From Aliikangiella marina (GTDB taxonomy: Bacteria > Pseudomonadota > Gammaproteobacteria > Enterobacterales > Kangiellaceae): 64,000 nucleotides of DNA. A program made the translations under genes and the position numbers. The notes beneath the pieces are model-generated. The model was not told the origin of the DNA. It ran no database searches and worked only from the letters and a program-made list of their open reading frames with translations. How positions within the stretch are numbered: the first letter of the stretch is position 1; every line of letters starts with the position of its first letter. The stretch covers positions 1-64,000 of the forward strand of contig NZ_VIKR01000002.1 of NCBI RefSeq assembly GCF_007004765.1, written 5' to 3'. Shown piece after piece: positions 8,686 to 18,545 of this stretch.

Positions 8686-10197
8686 TCACTTAATCTTCAT
8701 CAGTGGTTCACCGGTCATTTCTGTAGGTATCGGTAAACCTGCAATCGATAGCAGCGTTGGTGCGACATCGGATAAGACACCATTGGATTTAGTTGGTTCA
8801 GCGTCTCTGCCCACATAAACAAAAGGTACCAGAAAGTTAGTGTGTGCGGTATGAGGTTGACCGGTAATATGGTCTTGCATCTTTTCCGCATTTCCATGGT
8901 CGGCAGTAATCATTGCTTCACCGCCGGCACTCTCTAATGACGCTAAAATTTTTCCAAGACAGCTATCCAAACAGGAAATCGCTTTGACTGTTGCGTCAAA
9001 ATTACCCGTGTGACCCACCATATCTGGGTTAGCAAAATTACAGATAATAAAATCATATTTACCAGATTCGATCGACGCAATAAATTTATCGGTCAGTAAT
9101 GGCGCGTTCATTTCTGGCTGAAGATCGTAAGTGGCCACTTGCGGACTAGGAATTAGCTCTCGGTCTTCACCTTCGAAAGGTTTTTCTACGCCACCGTTGA
9201 AGAAAAATGTCACATGGGCGTATTTCTCTGTTTCTGCAATTCGGAGTTGAGTTTTGCCCAAATCTTGCAGATGTTCTCCAAGGACTTTTGGCAGTGTTAG
9301 CGGTTTAAATGCGCAAGGTGCGTCGATCGTTGCTGCATATTGAGTAAGCATCACATAGTGTAGGTCGAGTGCCTGTCGCTCGAAGCCATTAAAGTCTTTT
9401 TCAACAAAAGCCCGCGTAATTTCCCTTGCGCGATCGGCTCGATAATTCATAAAAATCACTGCATCTCCCGATTCGATTGGCGCTGAATCCCCAATTACCG
9501 TCGGTTTGACAAACTCGTCAAATTCGCCGCGTTCATACGATGACTCTAATCCCGCGAGCGCACTTTCAGCTTGATATTCCGATTCTCCGGTGGTTAAAAC
9601 TCGGTAGGCTGATTCGACTCGTTCCCATCTTTCATCTCTGTCCATCGCATAATATCGGCCGCTTAAAGTCGCGATACGCCCTTTATTTAATGCCTCTACG
9701 TCTTTGATGTATTGGGCGGCGCTTTGCGGAGGGGTATCACGGCCGTCGAGAAACGCATGCAGATAGAGCTTTTTAGCACCTCGCGCTTCTGCAAGTTCTA
9801 ACGCGGCTTTAATATGGTCGATGTGGCTGTGAACGCCGCCATCAGAAAGTAAGCCCATCAAATGAACAGCCTTGCCGTTGGCTACAGCAGCGTCAATCGC
9901 TGCAGTGATCGTTGTGTTGACTTGAAATTCACCCTCGCGGATCGCTTTGGATATTCGCGTAAAATCTTGATAGACCACACGGCCTGAGCCGAGGTTAAGG
10001 TGGCCTACTTCAGAGTTACCCATTTGTTGATCAGGAAGTCCGACATCTTCTCCAGAACCGGAAATCAAGGTACGTGGCGCAGTTTGCCAAAGCTTGTCCC
10101 AGACGGGTGTTTCAGCTGCCATGATAGCGTTTGATTCGGGTGATTCGCTGTATCCCCATCCGTCCATGATTATCAGTGCAATCGGTCGTTTGTCCAT
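8686..10197 (-). CDS. gpmI: 2,3-bisphosphoglycerate-independent phosphoglycerate mutase
   Basis: 503 residues, the usual length for iPGM. It interconverts 3- and 2-phosphoglycerate in glycolysis using two Mn ions and a phosphoserine intermediate. Visible motifs are the N-terminal metal site [11 protein letters not shown], the nucleophile Ser in [15 protein letters not shown] (about residue 62), [17 protein letters not shown] and the C-terminal metal ligands in TADHGNAE and QPHTAHT. It starts at ATG 10197 and lies upstream of envC on the same strand. All key residues are intact. Confidence 0.97.
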   Translation of the reverse strand: MDKRPIALIIMDGWGYSESPESNAIMAAETPVWDKLWQTAPRTLISGSGEDVGLPDQQMGNSEVGHLNLGSGRVVYQDFTRISKAIREGEFQVNTTITAAIDAAVANGKAVHLMGLLSDGGVHSHIDHIKAALELAEARGAKKLYLHAFLDGRDTPPQSAAQYIKDVEALNKGRIATLSGRYYAMDRDERWERVESAYRVLTTGESEYQAESALAGLESSYERGEFDEFVKPTVIGDSAPIESGDAVIFMNYRADRAREITRAFVEKDFNGFERQALDLHYVMLTQYAATIDAPCAFKPLTLPKVLGEHLQDLGKTQLRIAETEKYAHVTFFFNGGVEKPFEGEDRELIPSPQVATYDLQPEMNAPLLTDKFIASIESGKYDFIICNFANPDMVGHTGNFDATVKAISCLDSCLGKILASLESAGGEAMITADHGNAEKMQDHITGQPHTAHTNFLVPFVYVGRDAEPTKSNGVLSDVAPTLLSIAGLPIPTEMTGEPLMKIK

Positions 10198-10597
10198 ATT
10201 GAATACTACTTATAAGTTAGTTGATGAAATGCGCTAAAATTGCCTGTGATTATCCTAAATTCTGACTCTGAGCGCAAAAGATCTCTCGTGATGCGAGGCT
10301 AATTTAGGATTAATTGAAAAAGACAACCGATGCAGCGAACGGGTGAATGGCCTTGGCGTGTGGGATAAAAAGCGAATGAGTTATTATGACTTTTGTGATT
10401 TACTGCTAAACTCCGACATCAATAGTGGCTTATAATTCTGCATTAGTTATTTTGAGTGCACTAAGAAATTTGTGTTTTTGAGCGCTAATTAATACAGTTA
10501 ATGACTAAATTGGGTTTTCTACGAATTTAACCTCTGGCAAGAATTTGTCCCAACGAAAATAATAAATACTACGAATCACACAGGGCAATAACAATCT
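10198..10597. other. Divergent intergenic region between gpmI and the kinase module
   Basis: It should carry promoters for both directions. It contains an inverted repeat ATCCTAAATT (10252-10261) / AATTTAGGAT (10301-10310) with a small CTCG/CGAG hairpin between the arms, and a TATAAT hexamer at 10431-10436 on the plus strand without a good -35. No gene was recognised. Confidence 0.45.
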
Positions 10598-12910
10598 ATG
10601 AAGCGAAATCTGCTCCCGTTGCACCGGTCTGGCTGGCTTTATTTGCTGATGGGCATTTGGGGGTTGTTGTTTTGGCTTAATCAAACGGGGGCTTTCCATA
10701 GCGCCAACCAAATAAACCGTAACTTGCTACAATCACTATTACCCAGTCATCAAACTACCGAGCTTTCCGAGTCCAGCGTGGTCAGTTTGTCGACATCGTT
10801 TACTGGCGATGAATTGGATAAAATTAAAAAGCTCGCCCTGAGTCATCCTGAAACGCTAATCGTGTTAATGGGGAATATCCCCGAGTCATTATTAGCCATG
10901 TTATCAAACTGGACGAACCAAGCGCCGTTAAAACAGCCGATCTTTATCGCTAAAAAACAGCAGTCCTCAGTGTCAGCAATAAGTGTTGGTTCAGAAACTT
11001 CAATTTGGACGCGCTATTTACTCGATTGGTTTCGATTCCCACCTATTTCAGCACCGCAATGGAAAACCAGCAATCAGTTGGTATTTGCCCCGCTTGGCAT
11101 CGATGCCAACAATGTCGGTGGCGGCGTTCCAACCGTTTGGCAGTTTGAAGATAAACTTTATCCAACGATGCTCGGTGCGATTACTCGGCAAATATTGGTG
11201 GGTTCGAATGAGTCATTAGCAGCGGACCTTTCTCTGAGGTGGCAGGGGGCAAATGACAGTATTCAGTTAGGTCTCTCAGGGAAGATATTCTTTGCCGACC
11301 GGCCGCACACAAATCTGCTTTTGAATGACTATTTAGCTGCAATAGAGCAACAGCCAAATCATTCCACTCAGCCTCTATTAGTGCTTATCGCTGAACCCGA
11401 CTTCCAGCCGTTAGCACAATTGGCTCAATCATCGCAGCAATTGTTATCTGGTCGTTATTTGACGGAAAATATTATCACTGCAGCGAGTCCAATCGTATTG
11501 TTAATAGCTGGATTGTTCGGCTTGTGGTTGATGCGTGAATGGTCGACAAAGATGCAAGGTTTCTGGATTGTCTGTTTGTTGATAATTGGGGCGGTAGGGC
11601 AATATATTGCTTATACGCAGATGCTATGGCTTTCACTTGTTCCAGTTGCGTTAACCTTGATTTTAAGCTGGATAATTTGGAGTGCTTATCGGCTTGAGTG
11701 TCAGTCGATGAAAGCACTGTATCAGCGACACAATTTGCTTATTGGCGATTCGCTTAACGTGTTTTATCAGTCGCAGAGCTTTGACAAAGTTCAGCCATTT
11801 TTAGAGCAAACGATGGTAGACCAACCACTGGCGGAAAAGGTTTTTGATGTTGCATTGCGTGCCGAATCGAATAACAACTTACCGCTAGCTAAGCACCTTT
11901 TGAGTTGGCTCGTTGACAGCGATATTTCTCATCCTGCCAGTCGCCAGAAGCTTCGTGAACTTGCCCCAGAACCTGGCGATAGCGGCGACCAATCGCTTGA
12001 TTCAACTATGGTTATAACACCGGGTCAAAGCGGTCCACATACCACTTCTTCTATGGCGATCCCGGTGAGCCATTTTGGCCGTTACGAAGTTGAAGGGATC
12101 TTAGGTAAAGGAGCGATGGGGATTGTTTATCAAGGGGTTGATCCGAAGATCAATCGGCATGTAGCGATTAAAACGCTCCAATTGACGGATTCGGATGATG
12201 AAGCTGTTCAGCAAGAAACTAAAGAGCGTTTTTTTAGAGAGGCGGAAACTGCAGGCAACTTGAGTCATGCCAATATCGTGACTATTTATGATGTGGGTGA
12301 AGAGGGAGAGTTAGGGTATATCGCGATGGACTTGTTAACCGGTGCACCCTTGTCTGAGTTTGTGAAATCAGAAAATCGCTTACCGGCTCCTTTTATCTAT
12401 CAATTGATGATTCAAATTACCGATGCATTGGAATATGCCCATCGGCAAAGTGTAGTCCATCGTGATATCAAACCAGGTAATATAATTCTGGATGACGAAA
12501 TTCAGCGCGTCACCGTCACCGACTTTGGGATTGCATTTGTTGCCGATAATAGCAAGACCAGAACGGGGACTATTATGGGGAGTCCTTACTATATGTCCCC
12601 CGAACAAGTTCTCGGCAAGCGCGTGGATGGGCGAAGCGACATATTCAGTCTGGGCGTGACATTTTATCAATTATTGAGCGGTCAATTGCCCTTTAATGGC
12701 GAATCTATCGCCAGTGTCGCCTATCATATTACTAAGACTAAACAACCATCGGTGCGGCAATGGGATAGTAAGTTGCCTGCGAGTGCAGCGAGGATTACCA
12801 ACAAAGCACTGCAAAAAGATGTTGGCAAAAGGTATCAAACGATGGAAGAGTTTAAGCAGGTGCTCATCAGTGCGCTTAAACGTGACTTCAAAAAGTCGCC
12901 TATCGTGTAA
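10598..12910 (+). CDS. Membrane Ser/Thr protein kinase with N-terminal CHASE2-like sensor
   Basis: 770 residues. One N-terminal membrane segment (about 12-30), then a periplasmic region resembling a weak CHASE2 sensor (about 35-290), then three membrane helices (about 298-365), a linker, and a C-terminal Hanks-type kinase (about 490-760). Kinase motifs are complete: GKGAMGIVY, AIKTL (Lys), HRDIKPGNII, DFG and SPEQ near the activation loop end. The order sensor-membrane-kinase is opposite to PknB-type kinases. The PP2C phosphatase and FHA genes follow within 60 bases, so this is a phosphorylation module: kinase, opposing phosphatase and phosphothreonine reader. Targets are unknown; no type VI secretion genes are adjacent. 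The sensor label is weaker than the kinase call. Confidence 0.9.
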   Translation: MKRNLLPLHRSGWLYLLMGIWGLLFWLNQTGAFHSANQINRNLLQSLLPSHQTTELSESSVVSLSTSFTGDELDKIKKLALSHPETLIVLMGNIPESLLAMLSNWTNQAPLKQPIFIAKKQQSSVSAISVGSETSIWTRYLLDWFRFPPISAPQWKTSNQLVFAPLGIDANNVGGGVPTVWQFEDKLYPTMLGAITRQILVGSNESLAADLSLRWQGANDSIQLGLSGKIFFADRPHTNLLLNDYLAAIEQQPNHSTQPLLVLIAEPDFQPLAQLAQSSQQLLSGRYLTENIITAASPIVLLIAGLFGLWLMREWSTKMQGFWIVCLLIIGAVGQYIAYTQMLWLSLVPVALTLILSWIIWSAYRLECQSMKALYQRHNLLIGDSLNVFYQSQSFDKVQPFLEQTMVDQPLAEKVFDVALRAESNNNLPLAKHLLSWLVDSDISHPASRQKLRELAPEPGDSGDQSLDSTMVITPGQSGPHTTSSMAIPVSHFGRYEVEGILGKGAMGIVYQGVDPKINRHVAIKTLQLTDSDDEAVQQETKERFFREAETAGNLSHANIVTIYDVGEEGELGYIAMDLLTGAPLSEFVKSENRLPAPFIYQLMIQITDALEYAHRQSVVHRDIKPGNIILDDEIQRVTVTDFGIAFVADNSKTRTGTIMGSPYYMSPEQVLGKRVDGRSDIFSLGVTFYQLLSGQLPFNGESIASVAYHITKTKQPSVRQWDSKLPASAARITNKALQKDVGKRYQTMEEFKQVLISALKRDFKKSPIV

Positions 12911-12924
12911 CAGGGAAGCAAAAG

Positions 12925-13665
12925 ATGAAATATACAATTGACCTAGAATGCTCGGTTGGCGCCTTTAGACAGAACAACGAAGATGTCATCTCCTATGGGT
13001 CTGATCCAAGGGTTGGTTTTTTCTGGATGGTAGTTGCGGACGGAATGGGCGGACATAAAGCGGGCGAAGTCGCCGCAGGGTTGCTCGCGGAGTCCTTTGA
13101 AAATGCCGTCGCAGAGTTAGACGGATACTATGAACTGAGCTGGCCAAATTGGATCGAACGGATATTTAAAGAAGCTAACGAAAATATCTGGCAGGCGGCG
13201 AGAGACAATAAGCAATATTCAGGAATGGGCACAACTGGGGTGGTGTTAGTGCAATGGGCTGGCAAGTTTCATGTTGGTTGGGTTGGAGATTCTCGGGCCT
13301 ATTTGTGGCGAGATGGTGAAGTTAAACTGTTAACCCGAGATCATTCCGCGATCCATTATTTACTCGATAAAGGCTCGATAACCAAAGAAGAGGCGGAAGA
13401 GTCTGATAGTAATCATTTACTTGCAAGAGCAATTGGTAGTAAAAAAACGGTTGAAGTTGATTTGCTCTCTGATTATTTGAAATCCGGTGATATTATGATG
13501 CTTTCCACTGATGGAATGCATGATTTTATCCCGCAGATCACCTTGCGAGATTATTTTGCGAAATTTAATTCAGGTAAAAATATAGCGGCTTCTTTAGTGT
13601 CGATAGCCATCGCACAAGGAAGTCAGGACAATATCACCTTAGGTGTTGTGAAAAGTGAATCTTAA
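12925..13665 (+). CDS. PP2C-family protein Ser/Thr phosphatase
   Basis: 246 residues, a compact bacterial PPM phosphatase. Metal-binding and catalytic motifs are intact: RQNNED at the N-terminus, VADGMGGHKAGEVAA, VGDSRAYLWRDG, LLTRDHS, LSTDGMHDFI and SQDNITLGVV. It should reverse phosphorylation by the kinase encoded 14 bases upstream. A good ribosome site (AGGGAAG) precedes ATG 12925. It is cytoplasmic, with no membrane segment. Confidence 0.95.
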   Translation: MKYTIDLECSVGAFRQNNEDVISYGSDPRVGFFWMVVADGMGGHKAGEVAAGLLAESFENAVAELDGYYELSWPNWIERIFKEANENIWQAARDNKQYSGMGTTGVVLVQWAGKFHVGWVGDSRAYLWRDGEVKLLTRDHSAIHYLLDKGSITKEEAEESDSNHLLARAIGSKKTVEVDLLSDYLKSGDIMMLSTDGMHDFIPQITLRDYFAKFNSGKNIAASLVSIAIAQGSQDNITLGVVKSES

Positions 13666-13704
13666 TTGCTGGAAGTAAACAGCAGTTGTTTAAGGAGTTA
13701 ATCC

Positions 13705-14052
13705 ATGGCCTATTTGGCACTAATCGTTGAAGACGTAGTAATTAAAAAGTGGGAACTTACTGAGGAAGTTATCATCATCGGACGCGCTAATGATTGTGAT
13801 ATCCAGATTGATGATCAGTCGGTGAGTTCTAAGCATGCTCGGTTGGTCGTAGAAGCTGATCCTTATTTTGATGGGGCTAGTAGCATTTTTGTTGAGGATT
13901 TACGCAGTACCAACGGGACCGAGTTGAATGGAAAGAAAGTTGCTCGGGAGCGCTTGAGCGATCAAGACATGATCAAAATCGGCTTTAATGAATTTCGCTT
14001 CGTTGGCAATGATAAGAAAAGCCTTGAGGATACAGCTGTCATCGTCAGCTGA
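13705..14052 (+). CDS. FHA-domain phosphothreonine-binding protein
   Basis: 115 residues, a single FHA domain: IIGRANDCDIQIDD, SVSSKHARLVV and DLRSTNGTELNG contain the conserved Gly-Arg, Ser-x-x-His and Asn-Gly residues that bind phosphothreonine. A strong AAGGAG ribosome site precedes ATG 13705. It is the third gene of the kinase-phosphatase-FHA unit and probably the reader of the kinase's product. A strong terminator follows. Confidence 0.93.
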   Translation: MAYLALIVEDVVIKKWELTEEVIIIGRANDCDIQIDDQSVSSKHARLVVEADPYFDGASSIFVEDLRSTNGTELNGKKVARERLSDQDMIKIGFNEFRFVGNDKKSLEDTAVIVS

Positions 14053-14090
14053 AGACCGCCTAATAAAGTCGGCAGTTGACCCAAAAGCTA

Positions 14091-14116
14091 AAAAAAGCGC
14101 CGCTGGCGCTTTTTTT
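14091..14116 (+). terminator. Rho-independent terminator after the kinase module
   Basis: GCGCC (14097-14101), GCT loop and GGCGC (14105-14109), with a run of A before and seven T after; the A and T runs extend the stem. It ends the kinase-phosphatase-FHA transcript 40 bases after the last stop codon. Confidence 0.92.
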
Positions 14117-14240
14117 CTAGCAATGTAATTAGTTCTGTTGATTTGAACTTTTTTACTAAGAAAATCAACGATTTACTATTCTCAGTTAATATTCACTCTA
14201 TTTTAAAGTTTTTTTTAACCAATTCGTCGTTTTCGAGTCA

Positions 14241-14269
14241 TAGATCGCTCGTGGCACTCTGTGTATAAT
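14241..14269 (+). promoter_or_regulatory. Likely sigma70 promoter of the rhodanese-secB-gpsA unit
   Basis: A perfect TATAAT at 14264-14269 in a TGTGTATAATGC context; the -35 at 17-base spacing (TAGATC, 14241-14246) matches only half. It lies 78 bases before the rhodanese start and after a strong terminator, so a promoter is needed here. Confidence 0.5.
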
Positions 14270-14347
14270 GCTCGGCCTTATACTAGCCGCATAAGCTTAG
14301 TTAAGTGGGGCTGGCGATAGATAGTTAGATAGTTTTAAAGGAAGGCA

Positions 14348-14770
14348 ATGACAGAATTTACTCAATTTGCGATGAACAACGTAGCGCTTTTTGGTGCTTG
14401 GGTTGTTGTCGCGGTGCTACTATTGGCTGTTCAAGTGCGTCTGATGGCTCACGGGCCTAAATCAATAACCACCCAAATGTTAACTAATTATGTTAACCGA
14501 GATGAGGCTGTGGTTGTTGATATTCGAGGTCAGGGTGATTTCAGTAAAGGTCATATTCCCGGTGCCATCAATATGCCTTTGAGCCAATTAAAAGATAAAG
14601 CACGAGACCTTGAAAAATACAAAGACAAACCCATTATCATGGTTTGTGCCAATGGTATCCAAGTGGGTGGCGCATGCGAAACGCTTAGAAAAGAGGGTTT
14701 TGAGAACTTGCACAAACTCACCGGGGGCATGTCTTCGTGGACCGGAGACAATCTACCTGTCGTTAAGTAG
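14348..14770 (+). CDS. yibN: Membrane-anchored rhodanese-like protein (YibN type)
   Basis: 140 residues: one N-terminal membrane helix (about 13-32) and a single rhodanese domain (about 45-138) with the persulfide Cys in MVCANGIQVGG. The family carries sulfane sulfur; the physiological acceptor of YibN is not settled. An AAGGAAGG ribosome site precedes ATG 14348. Position directly before secB matches the enterobacterial order yibN-grxC-secB-gpsA, except that the glutaredoxin gene is missing here. Confidence 0.9.
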   Translation: MTEFTQFAMNNVALFGAWVVVAVLLLAVQVRLMAHGPKSITTQMLTNYVNRDEAVVVDIRGQGDFSKGHIPGAINMPLSQLKDKARDLEKYKDKPIIMVCANGIQVGGACETLRKEGFENLHKLTGGMSSWTGDNLPVVK

Positions 14771-14847
14771 TCGTCTGGGGTTACGCCTGATTAAACGAGA
14801 ACTGACGAAAATAATTAACACTATAATTTGAAATAAAGAGAGACATC

Positions 14848-15363
14848 ATGACCGATCAACAAGACGTAAATCCAGAAGCTGCAGGCGCTGAGGCACAGCA
14901 ACAACCACAATTTTCAATCCAAAAGATCTACGTTAAAGATATTTCATTTGAAGCACCTAACTTGCCTGAAATGTTCAATATTGAATACAAACCTGAAGTA
15001 AAAATGGAAATGAATAGTAAGTCGCGCAAAGTGGCAGATGATATTTACGAGGTTGTATTGAGTATCACTTTAAGCGCAGAAGTATCAGAGAAAACTGCTT
15101 TCTTAGTCGAAGTTCAGCAAGCTGGATTATTTCTTATCAAGAACTTTAACGAACAACAAACTCATCAGTTATTGGGTGCAGCGGCGCCTGAGTCACTCTA
15201 CCCTTATGTTCGTGAAACGATCGCGAGTTTAATTGGCCGTACTGGTTTCCCTGCAATTCAATTAACGCCGGTTAACTTCATGGGCTTGTATATGGAGAAA
15301 ATGGCACAATTGCAACAGCAACAAGCTGGCGCTGAAAACTCAGGTTCAGAAACCGTCCAATAA
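14848..15363 (+). CDS. secB: Protein-export chaperone SecB
   Basis: 171 residues, typical SecB length. The hallmark FSIQKIYVKDISFEAPN opens the fold, and NFMGLYMEK lies near the C-terminus. SecB is a cytoplasmic tetramer that keeps preproteins unfolded and delivers them to SecA. The N-terminus is Gln/Ala rich and the C-terminus ends in a Gln-rich tail. It follows the rhodanese by 77 bases and precedes gpsA by 10 bases, as in many gammaproteobacteria. Confidence 0.97.
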   Translation: MTDQQDVNPEAAGAEAQQQPQFSIQKIYVKDISFEAPNLPEMFNIEYKPEVKMEMNSKSRKVADDIYEVVLSITLSAEVSEKTAFLVEVQQAGLFLIKNFNEQQTHQLLGAAAPESLYPYVRETIASLIGRTGFPAIQLTPVNFMGLYMEKMAQLQQQQAGAENSGSETVQ

Positions 15364-15373
15364 GCTGAGTTGG

Positions 15374-16387
15374 ATGACTGATATATTCAGCAAACCAATT
15401 GCGGTACTAGGGGCTGGCTCTTTTGGTACCGCGTTGGCTATTCTTCTCGCGCGAAATGGTAACCAAACGATTTTATGGGGAAGAGATCCCGAACAAGTCG
15501 CCGAGATAGATAAAAATCGACTCAATCTAAAATATCTTCCCGACGCACCACTACCTGATAATCTCCAAGTAACTGCGGATTTTGAAGCAGCTGTCATAGG
15601 CGCGCGCGATATATTGATTTCGACGCCGAGCCACGCGTTTTCAGATACTTTACGAGAACTGAAAAAACTCGACGATGGTGAGCGTCGGATCATATGGGCG
15701 TGCAAAGGTCTCGAGCCCGGTACCAGTGAATTTTTAGATACTCGGGTGGAAGAAGTTTTTGGTAAAGATAGACCCAAAGCGGTGTTATCGGGACCGACTT
15801 TCGCTAAAGAGTTGGCGATAGGCTCTCCAACAGCGATCACTATGGCGGTTGATGATGACAAACTCGCTTCAGAGCTTGGTCAACGTTTGATGAGTGATAG
15901 CTTTCGAGTTTATATGAGTAACGATTTAAAAGGCGTTCAATTTGGCGGGGCCTTTAAGAATATCGTTGCCATCGGTGCCGGTATTGCGGATGGTTTAGGT
16001 TTTGGTTCTAACGCGAGAACGGCGTTGATCACAAGAGGCTTAGCCGAAATGATGCGTATGGGAGAAAAGATTGGCGGTTCTCGCGAGACTTTCACAGGGA
16101 TGGCAGGACTGGGTGATCTGGTGCTGACTTGCACTGACGACCAGTCTCGTAATCGTCGTTTTGGATTAGCCCTCGGGCGTGGTGCGAGTGCTGAACAAGC
16201 CGCGAGAGAGATAGGCCAGGTAGTGGAAGGTATGCGCAATACCAAAGAGGTCAAACGACTGGCGGACAAAGAGCAGGTCGATATGCCAGTTTGTCAGGCG
16301 ATATACGATATTCTATACAATCAGCAAGATCCCAAAGTAGCGGCGAGAGCGCTGCTGACTCGAGCGATGAAAGTTGAAGGGGACTAA
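15374..16387 (+). CDS. gpsA: Glycerol-3-phosphate dehydrogenase [NAD(P)+]
   Basis: 337 residues, full length. It reduces dihydroxyacetone phosphate to sn-glycerol-3-phosphate for phospholipid synthesis. The N-terminal Rossmann motif is VLGAGSFGTALAILLARNG. Further on are WACKGLEPGT, LSGPTFAKELA and the catalytic-domain FKNIVAIGAGIADGLGFG containing the conserved Lys. It starts at ATG 15374, 10 bases after secB, and is probably cotranscribed with it. It converges with trmL; the usual downstream cysE is not here. Confidence 0.97.
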   Translation: MTDIFSKPIAVLGAGSFGTALAILLARNGNQTILWGRDPEQVAEIDKNRLNLKYLPDAPLPDNLQVTADFEAAVIGARDILISTPSHAFSDTLRELKKLDDGERRIIWACKGLEPGTSEFLDTRVEEVFGKDRPKAVLSGPTFAKELAIGSPTAITMAVDDDKLASELGQRLMSDSFRVYMSNDLKGVQFGGAFKNIVAIGAGIADGLGFGSNARTALITRGLAEMMRMGEKIGGSRETFTGMAGLGDLVLTCTDDQSRNRRFGLALGRGASAEQAAREIGQVVEGMRNTKEVKRLADKEQVDMPVCQAIYDILYNQQDPKVAARALLTRAMKVEGD

Positions 16388-16524
16388 GCTTCGGCGATTA
16401 GCGACTTTTTCAATTCTAGTTTTTCGAATCAAACTCAATTAAAGGTTTGCCCTGCCCAAGTCAAGCATTCAAATTTCATCCTAACGAAGAGTGCTCACAG
16501 TAAGATAATGCATAGATGACTAAG

Positions 16525-17004
16525 TTACTCACTAGGTTGAAACGAGCCCTGATAGTCGAGTTGTCGCCAAGCTTCATAAACGAAAATAGCGACACTATTA
16601 GACAGGTTGAGACTACGACTATTTTCAATCATGGGTAGACGTAGGATTTGTTGTTCTTTTACGCTCGTTAAAACTGCTTCGGGCAGCCCGCGCGTTTCCG
16701 GACCAAATATTAGATAGTCCCCTGCGTTAAACTTAACATCAGCTGGACCTTGTTTTCCATTTGTTTCACAGCAAAACAGCGTTGCATTTTGATTTCTTTT
16801 AGCCTGAAAATCGGCAAAACTTTTATAAATGTTTACATCAGCAAACTCGTGATAATCAAGACCCGCTCTACGCATACGCTTATCGTCGAGCTCAAAGCCT
16901 AAGGGTTCTATCACGTGGAGCTTAAAGCCAGTGTTTGCACACAGTCGAATGATGTTACCGGTATTGGGGGGTATTTCTGGCTCGAAAAGAACGATGTTTA
17001 ACAT
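16525..17004 (-). CDS. trmL: tRNA (cytidine/uridine-34 2'-O)-methyltransferase TrmL
   Basis: 159 residues, a SPOUT-fold methyltransferase of TrmL size. Motifs are [32 protein letters not shown] and the knotted SAM-binding C-terminus [16 protein letters not shown]. It 2'-O-methylates the wobble base of tRNA-Leu isoacceptors. It lies close to gpsA as in enterobacteria but converges with it here, and follows glnG on the minus strand after about 140 bases. Confidence 0.95.
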   Translation of the reverse strand: MLNIVLFEPEIPPNTGNIIRLCANTGFKLHVIEPLGFELDDKRMRRAGLDYHEFADVNIYKSFADFQAKRNQNATLFCCETNGKQGPADVKFNAGDYLIFGPETRGLPEAVLTSVKEQQILRLPMIENSRSLNLSNSVAIFVYEAWRQLDYQGSFQPSE

Positions 17005-17147
17005 GATGATTTATGAGTTAAAATTCTGTGCGGAGTATTCTAACGACTAACCTATGCAGTGTCATCTTAGCTTAGTGGCAGAACAGTGCTATTTCTTCAG
17101 GCCTAAACATGTCCCTGATACTTTGGTTAACCGCTAACTTCATTAAA

Positions 17148-18545
17148 CTAACTCTGTTTAAGTTTTCTGGTCAAAGTGTTACGTCCCCAGCCGAGCACTT
17201 TAGAGGCTTCCGCCTTTTTGCCCATTGTTGTTTCGAGGGCCGTTTTAATAATGATTTGTTCAAACTCATCTTGAATTTTTATAAAAGCTTCATGGTCGCC
17301 TTTTTGATATTCGTTCACTAATTTGTTCGCGAGAATGTTCTGCCATTGGACAGTAGGGATTTCTTTATTTTTTGCCGCTTGTAATTCTGGAGGTAAGTCT
17401 GCTGGAACGATTACTTGACTGTTGGCCATTACCGTTAGCCAACGACAGACGTTTTCAAGTTGCCTGACGTTACCCGGCCATTGGTAATTTTGTAATGCTT
17501 TTGATGCCTCTTCCGAGAGTTGTTTTTTCGGTTCGTCAATTTCCTGAGAAATCTTATCCAGGAAAAACTCCGAGAGCAGTGGTATGTCGCCACTTCGATT
17601 TCTAAGTGGTGGTAAATGTAATGGAATAACGTTTAGGCGATGATAAAGATCTTCTCTGAATTCACCTTTTTCAACTTTGTCGAGTAAGTTTTGGTGAGTG
17701 GCGGCAATTATTCTCACATCGACTTGAGTTGGCTGGGTCGAGCCAATTCGGTAAAAAGCCCCTTCTGATAATACTCGGAGTAATCGAGTTTGGGTTTCTA
17801 GTGGCATGTCACCAATTTCATCGAGGAATAGTGTCCCACCGTCGGCTTGTTCAAACCTTCCCATATAGCGTCCACTTGCTCCGGTGAATGCGCCTTTTTC
17901 GTGTCCAAATAGCTCAGATTCAATCAAATCTTTGGGGATAGCGGCCATGTTTAAAGCAATAAAGGGCTGTTCGTTGCGAGGGCTGTGTTGATGAAGCGCA
18001 TTGGCAACTAGTTCTTTACCTGTCCCGGATTCTCCGTGTAATAAGACAGTGACCTGTGAATTAGACAGTCGGCCAATCGCTCGATAGAGGTCTTGCATTG
18101 CCGGAGATTCGCCAATAATAGAAAAACGTTTAACCGGTGGCGTGTCGTCAGCGCTTGGTGTCGCAACTTGCTTCGGCGTTAAGGCTCGCTCTACCGTTGC
18201 GGATACCTCGTCTAAATCAAAAGGTTTCGGTAAGTACTCAAAAGCACCACTTTGATATGCGCCTACGGCACTTTCAAGATCAGAGTGCGCTGTCATGATG
18301 ATGACTGGCAGTTCTGGATAGTCGCGCTGACACTTGGCTAACAGTTCCATGCCGCTTTTACCCGACATACGAATATCAGACATGACCAAATCAAAAACCT
18401 GCCTCTCAAGCAGCGCAATAGCGCTTTCCGCTGAGCTAGTTTGGGTTACTTGGTGACCCATATCCTGAAGTAATTCATTGAGTACCCAACGAATACTGTC
18501 ATCGTCATCAACTAATAATAATCGTTTACTGTGTTGATTAGTCAT
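17148..18545 (-). CDS. glnG: Nitrogen regulation response regulator NtrC (GlnG)
   Basis: 465 residues in three parts. The receiver domain (1-120) has the phosphoacceptor Asp in LVMSDIRM. The sigma54-activating AAA+ domain (about 135-370) has Walker [15 protein letters not shown] loop and [10 protein letters not shown]. The C-terminal Fis-type HTH ends in [18 protein letters not shown]. It activates sigma54 promoters of nitrogen-assimilation genes when phosphorylated by GlnL. Its start overlaps the end of glnL by 8 bases, which implies translational coupling. No glnA is adjacent. Confidence 0.97.
   Translation of the reverse strand: MTNQHSKRLLLVDDDDSIRWVLNELLQDMGHQVTQTSSAESAIALLERQVFDLVMSDIRMSGKSGMELLAKCQRDYPELPVIIMTAHSDLESAVGAYQSGAFEYLPKPFDLDEVSATVERALTPKQVATPSADDTPPVKRFSIIGESPAMQDLYRAIGRLSNSQVTVLLHGESGTGKELVANALHQHSPRNEQPFIALNMAAIPKDLIESELFGHEKGAFTGASGRYMGRFEQADGGTLFLDEIGDMPLETQTRLLRVLSEGAFYRIGSTQPTQVDVRIIAATHQNLLDKVEKGEFREDLYHRLNVIPLHLPPLRNRSGDIPLLSEFFLDKISQEIDEPKKQLSEEASKALQNYQWPGNVRQLENVCRWLTVMANSQVIVPADLPPELQAAKNKEIPTVQWQNILANKLVNEYQKGDHEAFIKIQDEFEQIIIKTALETTMGKKAEASKVLGWGRNTLTRKLKQS

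Noticed and set aside
12380-12937. Open frames antisense to the kinase domain
   Set aside because: They mirror the conserved kinase coding sequence and have no family features.
15346-15861. 171-codon open frame antisense to gpsA
   Set aside because: Fully inside an unmistakable gpsA gene; Ser/Arg-rich shadow without a ribosome site.
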